Origin: Mauremys mutica
Taxonomy: Eukaryota > Chordata > Testudines > Geoemydidae
Direction: 5' to 3'
Assembly: GCF_020497125.1 (NCBI RefSeq)
Contig: NC_059080.1
Coordinates: 51,649,563 to 51,713,562, forward strand
Length of the DNA stretch: 64,000 bases
Within the stretch, counting starts at the first letter, position 1. The number at the start of each line of letters is the position of its first letter. The notes under the pieces were generated by a model. That model searched no databases and had not been told where the DNA came from. It was given only the letters and a program-made list of their open reading frames with translations. The position numbers and the translations under genes are program-made. This document shows positions 21,651 through 31,310 of the stretch, one piece after another.

Positions 21651-22090
21651 AGCTGCATCATATTGTTGACACATTCACTTTGTGATTCACTATAATCCCC
21701 TGATCCTTTCCAGCAGTACTATTGCCTAGCTAATTCCCCATTTTGTAGTTATGCATTTGATTTTTCATTCCTAAGTGTAGCACTTTGCACTTGTTTTTAC
21801 TGAATTTCATCTGCTGATTTCAGACCAATCCTCCAATTCATTAAGGGCATTTCAGATTCTAATCCTGTCCTCCAAAGTGCTTTCAACCCCTCCCAGCCTG
21901 GTGTCATCTGCAAATTGCATAAGTGAACTTTCAACTCCATTATCCAATTGATTTATGAAAATATTGAATAGTACTGGACCCCTGTGGGACCTGCTGGACA
22001 CATTTTCCCAGTTTGAAAATGTATCATTGATAACCATTCCTTGATTACTGTCCTTCAACCAGTTTTCCACCCACTATTTCACCTACCTGC
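21651..22090 (-). pseudogene. Old CR1/L3-like RT fragment
   Basis: The minus strand reads QFADDTRLGG (the FADD catalytic box, within 21880-21930), preceded by HRGPVLFNIFINQL, equivalent to the PQGSVLGPILF region of CR1 RT. The copy has several stops and lacks the 5' and 3' ends. It sits inside the hAT-bounded block. Confidence 0.7.
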
Positions 22091-23287
22091 ACATGACTGA
22101 GCCATAGAAGGCAGGCCAAGCACATACTTGGCTAAAATAATGTAGAAATATCTTGTGGTTAATCTGAAGTGCAGAAATACACTATTTTTCTTCTTTGCCC
22201 AAGGAGTGACTCAATTATAGATCAGAAGGCGGAATGTGCTCATCCCATCCAGCAAAAGTAACAGTTTCAGCCAGATATCTAGGCACTGGGACAGAGGCTG
22301 GGTGAGAAGCTGAGGGTTAAGGTAAGCAAGCCATATTTAGCAGGTGCCCCCTATGAGACTGAACTCAGGCCAGTGGGCCATTCAGGCTAGGCACAAGGAG
22401 CATACAGAAGCCTGTGAGGTTACAACTAAAGCTGGGTGATTTTTTTGTTCAATCAAAACAACATTTAAGAAAAAAATGTGTAGAAAAATGTTGTTTCATT
22501 CAACTTTTATTTTCCACTTAAATTAAAGTCTTTAAAAATGGTTTTAATTGAGCTTTTCCTCTCTTGGGCTTTCCTTCTCCTCTCCTCCTTTTCCCTCTCG
22601 GGGCAGGGAGAGGAAAAGGTAAAGAGGGAAAGAAAGGAGGCGGGGTAGAGGGGTAACAACAAATTGAAAACCTTGGAGGCTTTTTTGGTTCTTGTTTCAC
22701 CAAGAAGCAGAAAAACAAAACAAATAAAAACCCGCTAAACATTTCAAATGAAATGAGATTTTTTTAGAATCCCTGACCTATCCTGCTCCTTGTCCTGTGA
22801 CCCCCCCCCGAGACTCCTCCAATCCAACCGCCCCTTCCCTGTCCCCTGACCGTCCCCCCAGAACCTCTGCCCCATCCAACCCCCCCTCCCTGTCCCCTGA
22901 CTGTCCCCGGGACTTCCTGCCCCTTATCCAACCCCCTGGCCCCGGCCACTTACCCCCGCCTCCCGGCGTCTCAGTGCGCGCGTCGAGAAGCGGCCCTGAA
23001 CAGCGCTGCAGCCACGTGGCTCCGGGAGAGCCTGAGCTCCTCCCTGCTCAGAGCCGCGTGGTAAGGGGAGGAGCCGCTCGGCCCAGAGCTTGCAGCCCCG
23101 CCCCCTGACCACGCGGCTCTGAGCAGGGCAGAGCTCAGGCCCCCCCAGAGCCATGCGGCTGCAGCGCTGTCCAGCACATGCTGAGGCACCGCGTGGATGG
23201 TAGGGGCAAGCCTCAGCCATTCTCATGGAGGCCCCTGCGGGGCCCGGGGCAAATTGCCCCACTTGCCCCCCTCTCGGGGCGGCCCTG

Positions 23288-25620
23288 CTTTTTCTCCTGA
23301 TGAGCATAAGTTGTCCATGTTTCACCACCATACATGAGAGTGCTGAGGACACAGGCTTGGTACACTACCATTTTGGTCTTAATGGTAAGCTATGAGTTGT
23401 TCCATGCTCTTTTAGTCAGTCTGCTAAAGGCAGTGGCAGCCTTTCCAATGTGAACATTTAGTTCTTCATCCAGTGACAGTTGGTGGTTACTGCAGAACCT
23501 AGGTAGCTGAACTTTTGGACTACTTCTAGCTGGTTTGCATTTCGGGTGATTGAAGGATCTTGTGGAACCCCCTGTTCTAATACAACCGTTTTCTTAATGA
23601 TGATGGTGAGAGCAAATGCCTAACAAGCACTTGAAAGGCAGTCCATGAGTTCTTGTAGTAAATCTTCATCATGGGCTATGAAGGCAGCATCATCAGCAAA
23701 TAAAAGTTCCCTGATTAGCACCTTTTTGACTTTAGTCTTTGCCTTAAGTCAGGACAGGTTGAAGAGTTTCCCATCCGATCTTGTGTGGAGATACACTCCA
23801 TCTTTCATGTCCTTAAACATACAGTTCAGGAGTACCAAGAAGAAGATTCCAAAGGGTGTAGGGTCAAGAACACATCCTTGCTTCACTCCACTTTTCATCT
23901 CAAAGCTTCCCGAAGTTGACCCATCAGACTGGATAATTGCTCATATGTTGTCATGGAATGAATGCATAATACTTAACAGGGTTGGTGGGCATCCTATCTG
24001 TTTTAGTATTGCAAATAGACGTGTTCTGCTGATTGTGTCAAATGCTTTGCTTAGGTCCATAAAGGCGATGTACAATGGTTGGTTTTGCTCTCTGCAGTTT
24101 TCTTGGAGCTGTCGCAGAGAAAATATTATGTCTATAGTTGATCTTCCAGCTCTGAATCTGCACGGTGATTTGGGGTAGATATGATTCGCCAGCTGTTGTA
24201 GGCACACTATGATGACTTGTACAACAATTTTCCTGCCACTTTTAGTAGTGAGATACCCCTGAAGTTGTTGTTGTCACACTTTTCGCCTTTATTTTTACAC
24301 AAAGTGATGATGTTTGCATCATGCATCTCTTGTGGTACCTCACCCTCTTTCCAGCATTTAAGTAGCAGCTGATGAAGATATGGTAACAGGCTGTCTTTCC
24401 CGCAGTTGAGGATTTCCACTGGGATGCCATCTTTTCCAGGAGCCTTGCCACTTGATAGCAAATCAATGGCCTTGCTGAGCTCTTCTTTAGTGGGCTCCAC
24501 ATCTAGCTCTGACATGACCTGCAGAGTTGGTAATTGGTTCAGTGATCTGCTGGCGATGTTTCTTTCTTGTGTGTATAGCTCTGAATAGTGTTCAACCCAA
24601 TGAGACAACTGCTGGCTTTTATCTGTAATTGCACTGCTGTGCAATTTGTGATGGGCAACCTTGTTGACAGTGGGGCCTAGAGCTTTTTTTAGGCCGTTGT
24701 ACATGACTTCAAGGTTTCCTGTATCTAAGGCTGTCTGTATCTCTTCATAGAGCTTGGTCCAGTAATGATTTGCACAGCATCTCCTTTCTCTCTTTACCTT
24801 GTTTTTTGCATGTCAAAGTCTCATTTTGGTGTGCTCTGTTGGCTTCTTATTATGTTCCAGATAGGCTGTGTTCTTAATATTGATGAGAGGTAATAGTTCC
24901 ATTTCATTTTCTTTGAACCAGTCCTTTTTTGATGGCCTCTTTCTCCCAAATGTAGCTAAAGCTTTTTCTTGAATTGTTCCTAAATCTTCCCCAAATTCCT
25001 CTGTCTTCTCTGGTACTGACTTCCCATGCATGCTAAGTTCAAAAACCGTCACAAACTCCTTGCATTTCCTCTGGTTTTTGATGTTAGTAGTGTTGATTTT
25101 AGGCTTGCTCCTAGGTTTTGCTCTATGTAATTTCTTGGCTGTAATCTTCAATTTGCTAATAATCAAGGAGTGGTTGGTGTCACAATCAGAAGTGTGGAAC
25201 GTGCATGTGATCTGCACTGAGGGTAGGTCTTTCCTCCTGATGATAACAAGGTCTAGTTGCATCAAGTCATCAGAAGAATACCATCAACTGAGCTACTTTT
25301 TCTCCTCGGGGACTTCAGTGCAAGAGTTGGCGCACACAACAATTCATAGCCAGATTGCTTAGAACATTTTGGCATTGGCATGATGAATGAGAATGGCCAA
25401 TGACTTCTTGAATTCTGCACCCAAAACCAAATGTGCATTACTAATTCATATTTTACACAAAAACAGCACCACAAAGTGTCATGGTGACATCCATGATCAG
25501 GCCACTGGCTCCCATAAACACCTCCTTCAAACACAAGGAATGCCTGGGTGCATAGAAGAAGCATGGGATAGAGCACTTAATTTCCCCCCTTTGTGTTGGT
25601 TGTTCAAGTTCAGCGGGACT
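23288..25620 (-). pseudogene. Non-LTR retrotransposon: endonuclease and RT (right half of split LINE)
   Basis: Read down the minus strand, the element has an APE-type endonuclease remnant (about 25600-25150) with LDLVIIRRKDLPSVQ and SDCDTNHSLIISKLK; the last motif has Asn where the catalytic Asp of a DH pair is usual. Then comes the RT: SSGKAPGKDGIPVEIL (24480-24420), FRAGRSTIDIIFSLRQLQE, LYIAFMDLSKAFDTISR, GVKQGCV (about 23868-23890) and LLFADDAAF (23680-23700), followed by YGGETWTTYAHQEK just before 23296. Frameshifts occur near 24210, 23940 and elsewhere. Clade not settled: it has the RTE/Jockey-group look and a C-terminal zinc finger (see 16560-17376). The 5' end near 25620 is approximate. 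Confidence 0.8.
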
Positions 25621-25639
25621 GGGCATTGACTGAAAAGTG

Positions 25640-27100
25640 TTACCAGCTGTCAGTCGAGGTGAAATATGAATTTGATGGTCTCAGAACAGCTCCCCCTAGG
25701 GTAGGTGTCCATATCACACCCACATGCAGAAGTACCAACCTCAACCCCATCACCAAAAGAAAAACACTGTCACAATTACTATTCTTAGCAGAATCCATGA
25801 ACTCGCCCCTGCTGCAATGCATGCAGAAAACTGCCGTCCAATAGCAGCTAAGCAGGTGGTGAATTGTAACTAGCACTGCTGATGCTAAAATCCCTTATTT
25901 TTGTTACCCCAACTCCCCACTTCCCACGAACTTGTTTGTTCTGCCCACTGGTTCCATCTTGTCTTGTAGCCTGAGAGCTTTCTGGGCCAAGGACCGTCAT
26001 TCATGGGGGTTGGGATTTTCAGATGCCCGCAGTGTTGTCTGAACACTGTTCCCATTGAAGTCAAGGAATCAGTTACCACTGACTTTAGTGTGAGCCACCT
26101 TTGAGCATCTTTAAAAATCTCCCCCTATCTGTTTTTCCAGGGTGGGTGAGGTAGGAGCACAAGCCATTATTTTCAAGAAGGTTTGTGTTTCTAAGCCACT
26201 TAGCTGTTTTAAAAATTCCACTCCTAGGGTCTAGCACAATGGGGCCTGAGGTGGTTGAGGTCACACTGTAAATAATAGATGATAGTGGAGTTTGAACTGC
26301 TTTCTCACCCTTAGGAATGATCTCTGGGTCTCCCTAGCAGGGCCAGGATGCTCCTGGACCTGTTCTGTGGTGAAACACTGGAGGCCAGTGACATGGCACC
26401 TTTCCCAACCCTCACATTCAATGATAATGCAAACGCCAGCTGCTCTTCCTCTCCGACCTCACAGACAGTCTGTTGGGGGCTCTATCCCCTGGGTCCCTTC
26501 CCTGAGGCTGAGTCCACTCCTCCTCTTTGAGACAGTGCAGTTTCATTATGCAGCCAAACTGAGTTATAGAATGTATGATGCTGTCAAAACAATGGCAAGG
26601 TACTTCTGTGCATTGTTGCTGGAAGCATAATATAAAATAGGAGGTTGACTGTCATTTATAAGAACATGGGAAGGATAATGTATTTACTGCAATGATACTA
26701 TCCAGACAGCAGGGAAATAATGGACTGTACATTATCTCCTCCTGGAAAAGGCAGGATGGATATTTTAATAACGAAACCATTGCAGCCTTTAACACTGTGC
26801 TGCTGCCTTCACTCTACAGAACTCCACGTGGTCTGGGATTTGGTGACAATAATAATAGCCTGCTCTTCTCTAGTGCTGTTCTCCTGTCAATCGCAAAGCA
26901 TTTTATAAAGGAGTGTACCAGGGTGGCTTACCTATGGGCTGGAGGCCTTGGGGCTAAGCCATCCCTGATTAGAGGATGAGCCACAGCTGGGTTGAATGAG
27001 GTACTCCCAGAATCATAAAAAGAGCAGGAAGTTGCAGTAAAGGAAAGAAAGGGGGCCAAGAAAGTGAAGCGAGCATGAAGGCACCTGCCGGGCCCTGGCC
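25640..27100. other. No gene recognised; one palindromic repeat
   Basis: Unrecognised DNA, except for the palindromic repeat at 26006-26127. An open frame of about 110 codons at 26292-26630 has no recognisable domain. Confidence 0.4.
26006..26127. repeat. Palindromic MITE-like repeat
   Basis: Left GGGATTTTCAGATGCCC mirrors right GAGCATCTTTAAAAATCTCCC. The centre has CCATTGAAGTCAAGGAA and a later mirrored GACTTTAG. It belongs to the class of short near-palindromic repeats (GGATTTTCAAA...) common in amniote genomes. Diverged. Confidence 0.5.
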
Positions 27101-27111
27101 TGAGTCAGCAG

Positions 27112-27833
27112 TAGGGTTGCCAACTTTGTACTCACACAAAACCAAACACCGTTGCCCTGCCCCCTGTCCCAACTTCTCTGAGACCCTGCCCCTTTTCTGA
27201 GGCCCTGCCCCCACTCATTCCATCCCCCCTCCCTCTGTTACTCGCTCTCTCCATCCTCACTCACTTGATCATTTTCATCAGGCTGGCTCAGGGGGTTGGA
27301 GTGCGGGAGGGCATGGGGGTGCAGACTCTGGGCTGGGGCTGGGGATGAGGGGTTTGGGGTCTAGGAGGGTGCTTCGGGCTGGGACTGAGGGGTTCAGAGG
27401 GCGGGAGGGGGGTCAGGGCTGGGGCAGGGGGTAGGGGCACTTACCTCAGGCAGCTCCCAGAAGCAGTGGCATGGCCCCTCTCTGGCTCCTACATGGAGGC
27501 GCAGCCAGGCAATTCTGCGCGCTGCTCCATCTGCAGGTACTGCCCCCAGCTCCCATTGGCCATGGTTCCCGGCCAATGGGAGCTGCGGAGCCGGCACTTG
27601 GGGTGAGGACAGCATGTGGAGTCTCCTGGCTACCCCTACGCATAGGAGCCAGAGGGAAGACATGCCTCTGCTTCCAGGAGATGCACGGAGCCAAGGCAGG
27701 CAGGGTCCCTGCTTTAGCCCTGCTGTGCCGTCAACTGGACTTTTAACGGCCCAGTCAGTGGTGCTGACTGGAGCTGCCAGGGTCCCTTTATGACCGGGTG
27801 GTCTGGTTGAAAAACGGACACATGGCAACACTA
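27112..27833. mobile_element. hAT-type element, 722 bp, perfect 8-bp TSD
   Basis: Ends TAGGGTTGCCAACT (left) and, read inward, TAGTGTTGCCATGT (right), flanked by GTCAGCAG on both sides (27104-27111 and 27834-27841). The interior is rich in GGGGTTGGAGTGCGGG-like and GGGGCAGGGG tracts and has a CCATTGGCC...GGCCAATGGG palindrome near 27555-27590. No transposase is encoded; the minus-strand open frames here are compositional. Confidence 0.85.
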
Positions 27834-28119
27834 GTCAGCAGGGAAACAAAGCCGAAGAGAGTGGGAAACAGCACTCCAGGCAGGGAGGCTAGCAGAGGCC
27901 CTGCCCAAGCAGTGGAAAGACTGTAAAGGCTGGCTGGGATGAAGTCGGTGAGTTTGTTTAGTGCTATTTTGAGTTAATCAGGGGAGAGACTCTGAACTGC
28001 TTGGGGCCTAGAGGGCCCCTGGTAAGGAACTTTCGAGCTGTGAGTTCTGAAAGGGCCCTGGAGAGAGGCCTTTGGCCGCAATGGGGTGCTTGGGAGGTAG
28101 CTGCCCATGCTGCAGGAGG

Positions 28120-28275
28120 TCACTGGCATTCTCCCCTTTTTACAGATGGGGAAACTGTGGCACAGCATGGCAAAGTGACTTGCCCAGGGTCACCCAGAAA
28201 ACCCTTGGCAGAGCTGGGACTAGAGCCCTGGTCCTCTTAAGTCTAGTGCCCTATCCACTGGGCCCTGTGCTTCTG
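28120..28275 (+). repeat. MIR-like SINE fragment
   Basis: Conserved MIR/L2-like order: TTTACAGATGGGGAAACTGT, CAAAGTGACTTGCCCAGGGT, GGCAGAGCTGGGACTAGAG, CCTATCCACTGGGCC. Confidence 0.55.
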
Positions 28276-28279
28276 ACAA

Positions 28280-29590
28280 GGCAGGCCTAAAGCAACTCCC
28301 TTGCTACCTTTGCCCAGGACAGGTAAGAGCAGCTAGAAACGCTTGCTGACAGGCCCTAAAGCTGAGCTCTTAGACTGGAGCACTCGAAGTGCCTATGGCA
28401 GCTAGGCATCCAACCCTACTGAAATGCAGCTAACTTCCTTGGGCTCCGTTGGGCAGCCCAGCCTGCAGGACTGCACACTGGCAGCCCCTGACTGGTGCCA
28501 GAGCCTGAGCTTGTTGGCAACACAGAGGGTTATCTGGGGTGCTTACCCAGTCATTTGCTTGATTCTTGAATGAAAGGGGGAGATTTCCCTATGCTGCTGC
28601 TACTACAGTAAATAATAGTAGCTATACTCTGCCCTTCCACTTGCGATCTCAAAGCATGTGACAAACACTGAGCCAAACCTCACAGCTGTCTTGGGAGACC
28701 CGGTGCGGGAGGTGCTAGCTTTGATTGTGGGGAGAGAGAAGCTTTGGAGCCACGCAGAGATCTTCTGTCCTGGGAGGTATGTAAGGAACAGTCAACTGTA
28801 GGAACAGGAATTGCCAGATCAGGTTTGACCAGAGCAGCGTCTAGTCCAGGATCCTGTCTCTAACTGGCCAGCATCCGCTGCTTCTGAGGAGAGTGCAGGA
28901 ATCTTGCAGTGGGCAATTATGAGTTATCCTGGCTATGGGGAAAGGCTCTTCCTTATGCACATAGGCTCTGTGGCAGCATCTTCTCAGCCTCTCCTCCAGT
29001 CACTCACTTTCCACTGCAGCTGCTGGGCTCCTCGGCTCTGTGGCAGACCCCTGGGTGGCTCTTTTCTCTCAGAAGTTGGCCGGATGCAGCTCACCAGTTT
29101 TGCTTCTCCAGTCTTTCAGTTTCACTCCATGTTACTGCCCAGTCGCACCCCAGACAGGTGTAACAGTCAGCAAATATCTCCTGGGCCTAGCCCCACTGCA
29201 GTGGTTCTTTTGGGTGCCTAGTTGCTTCATGTCCATAATTCCTTCTCCCCTAGCCTGCCAGACATTTTTTCTTACTCCCTATGAGTCAAAGGTCTCTTAG
29301 ATCATTCCCAGGACCAGCTGCTTAGGGCTCCAGTTTTTTTGCCCAACCGAAGGCCCAAGAAACTGACCTGCCCCACCTTCCTTCCCCCTCCCCCAGGTGA
29401 ACACCACACCATCTCTCCTTACCACGGAGGTTTCAGAGAGAGGAACAAGTGCCAGACTTTATTATTTTTATGGCCCTAGCACCTCAAGGTGAGATGAGGG
29501 GTATATTTCACTGGACACTGTGAAAACACGTAGTAAGAGACATTCCCTCTCTTGAAGCCCTTATAATCTAAATAGACAACACAAATAGGA
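28280..29590. other. No recognised feature
   Basis: Unrecognised DNA without a supported gene or mobile element. Several overlapping short open frames near 28904-29300 share no recognisable domain. Confidence 0.4.
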
Positions 29591-29592
29591 GA

Positions 29593-29697
29593 GACTCAAA
29601 AGCTTGTCTCCTCACACCAGAAACTGGTCCAATAAAAGATATTACCTCCCCCATCTTGTCTCTCTAACATCCATGGACCAACAACACTGCATAGCAC
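29593..29697 (+). repeat. Second Penelope-like 3' tail (truncated)
   Basis: AAAAGCTTGTCTCCTCACACC is followed by GAAACTGGTCCAATAAAAGA, TATTACCTCCCCCATCTTG and TCTCTCTAACATCCATGGACC. This order resembles tails that follow the hammerhead-like hairpin in a second amniote PLE-type repeat. The hairpin itself is missing here, so the copy is 5'-truncated. Family assignment from recollection of the repeat, not from a search. Confidence 0.4.
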
Positions 29698-29740
29698 AGC
29701 ACAAATAGGAAACAGAGATGGTGTTTTATAGCAGTAATAT

Positions 29741-29902
29741 AATTGGAGATATACCAATCTCCTAGAACTGGAAGGGACCTTGAAAGGTCATCGAGTCCAG
29801 CCCCCTGCCTTCAGTAACAGGACCAATTTTTGCCCCAGATCCATAAGTAGCCCCCTCAAGGATTGAACTCACAACCCTGGGTTTAGGAGGCCAATGCTCT
29901 GG
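29741..29902 (-). mobile_element. tRNA-derived SINE (CryI-like), head truncated
   Basis: Minus strand reads a box-B-like GGGTTGTGAGTTCAATCC followed by TTGAGGGGGCTAC, the conserved body and a GGACTCGATGACCTTTCAAG tail. The box-A half of the tRNA head is lost after about 29902, where unrelated text begins. Confidence 0.7.
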
Positions 29903-30319
29903 GATTAGAACCCAGGTCTACTAAGTCATGCACTGCTATGTTACACACAGGCTCTGTTCTACTTTACCCTCTCATGAAACAAGCTAAAAGCTCAGGCAAC
30001 AGGTTGCATTCAGCAATACACACTTTTCCAGAAGGAAAGAAGGTCTCAGCCTATCTGCAATTCCTCCACAATAATGAATGTCAAGCACTTTGCAAACAGA
30101 GGAGCTAAATGTCAGATCCAGTCCCTACAGATCCAGTCCCTTGTTATAAATTGAATTATCAGCCAAGCTTTTCTGTTTTATTCCCACTTTCTCAGTCGAT
30201 AAACAATATCCATCATATCATCACGCTTTGAAGCAAAACCAGAAGCCAGTTTTCTTCACACTACTAAGAAAATCGTCCCTGATGTCTTCATCCTCTTTGT
30301 TGGAAATCCTAAAACTCTT

Positions 30320-30416
30320 ATGGTCACTCGACTTCACATGATAGAAATAGGTCTAGCTCTACTGAAGTCAATGGAACTAAGTCAGCTACACCAGCTGAGG
30401 ATCTGGCCCTTAAATT
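30320..30416. repeat. Palindromic repeat (CAGCTGAGGATCTGG family), partial
   Basis: Contains CTACTGAAGTCAATGGAACT near the centre and CACCAGCTGAGGATCTGGCC at the right. The left arm is poorly kept. Relatives near 47155-47283 and 40300-40370. Confidence 0.4.
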
Positions 30417-30599
30417 TCATCACCTCTTGTGTCTCTCATGTTTCAGTCTCTTAACTTCCAGATCTAGAATATAGTAGTCCCCTTCTGCTGTGCGGTGAAC
30501 ATGCTCTAGCTGAAAGACAGTAGGAGGCAGTCAGTTTTAGCCAGAGCTGCTGGCTGTAGTGAGCAATTGTTGCACAGCTAGACTTGTGCATGTTTTCAG

Positions 30600-31310
30600 T
30601 TGTCTTTTAACCTTCTTTTCAAAAATTGAAATAGATTGAGCTCCTTTAGGTGCTCACTGTAAGGCCTGTGTTCCAGCCACAGATCATCTTTTGGCTCTTA
30701 TCTCAACCTTTGCTAATTTTTTGACATCCTTTCTAACAATGTGAACAACAGAACTGGGCACTGATCATAGCTGCGGTCTCATCAGTCCATGTGCAGAGGT
30801 AATATAATCTCCCTTCTTCTCTATATTCATTCATAGATTCATAGACTTAAGGTCAGATGGGACCATTATGGTCATCTAGTCTGACCTCCTGCACAATACA
30901 GGACACAGAATCTCACCCACGCACTCCTGTAACAAACCCCTAACCTATGTCTGAGTTATTGAAGTCCTCAAATCGTGGTTTAAAAACTTCAAGGTGCAGA
31001 GAATCCTCCAGCAAGTGACCCGTGCCCCATGCTGCAGAGGAAGGCGAAAAACCTCCAGGGCCTCTGCCAATCTTCCCTGGAGGAAAATTCCTTCCTGACC
31101 CCAAATATGGCGATCAGTTAAACCCTGAGCATGTGGACAAGACTCACCAGCAAGCACCCAGGAAAAAATTCTCTGTAGTAACTTAGATCCCATCCCATCA
31201 CAGATGCATATTCATCTCTCTATGCACCCAGGGATCATGTTAGTTCTTCTCTCCAGAGCATCACACATGGAGCTCATGTTCAGTTGGTTAACTACAAAGA
31301 CCCCAAAGTA
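30600..31310 (-). mobile_element. Old CR1 fragment, split by a younger CR1
   Basis: CR1-like text 30600-30830 (with ATTGAGCTCCTTTAGG and CTTGCTAATTTT-like blocks) resumes at 31208 with ATATTCATCTCTCTATGCAC and continues to about 31310. Removing 30831-31207 and one copy of the ATATTCAT repeat rejoins it. Confidence 0.55.
30831..31207 (-). mobile_element. CR1 3' UTR insertion with 8-bp TSD
   Basis: Starts TCATAGATTCATAGACTTAA, the inverted CR1 3' end, and shares with the long CR1 at 52620 the blocks GGGACCATTATGGTCATC, GAGGAAGGCGAAAAACCTCC and CCCCAAATATGGCGATCAG. ATATTCAT flanks it (30823-30830, 31208-31215). It is 5'-truncated and keeps no RT. Confidence 0.8.

Larger units (their letters stand above)
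17385..23287. mobile_element. hAT-bounded 5.9-kb insertion with perfect 8-bp TSD
   Basis: The outer ends are CAGGGCCGCCC (17385) and GGGCGGCCCTG (23287), inverted repeats. CTTTTTCT flanks both sides exactly (17377-17384 and 23288-23295). Removing the interval restores one LINE reading direction across the junction, which independently supports a single insertion footprint. Inside are a short palindromic copy (17385-17533), a TA-flanked element (17867-20872) with its own nested MITE, an LTR-like piece, CR1 debris and a GC-rich right end. No hAT transposase was recognised. The block is either one non-autonomous element swollen by later insertions or two related elements moved together. Confidence 0.7.
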
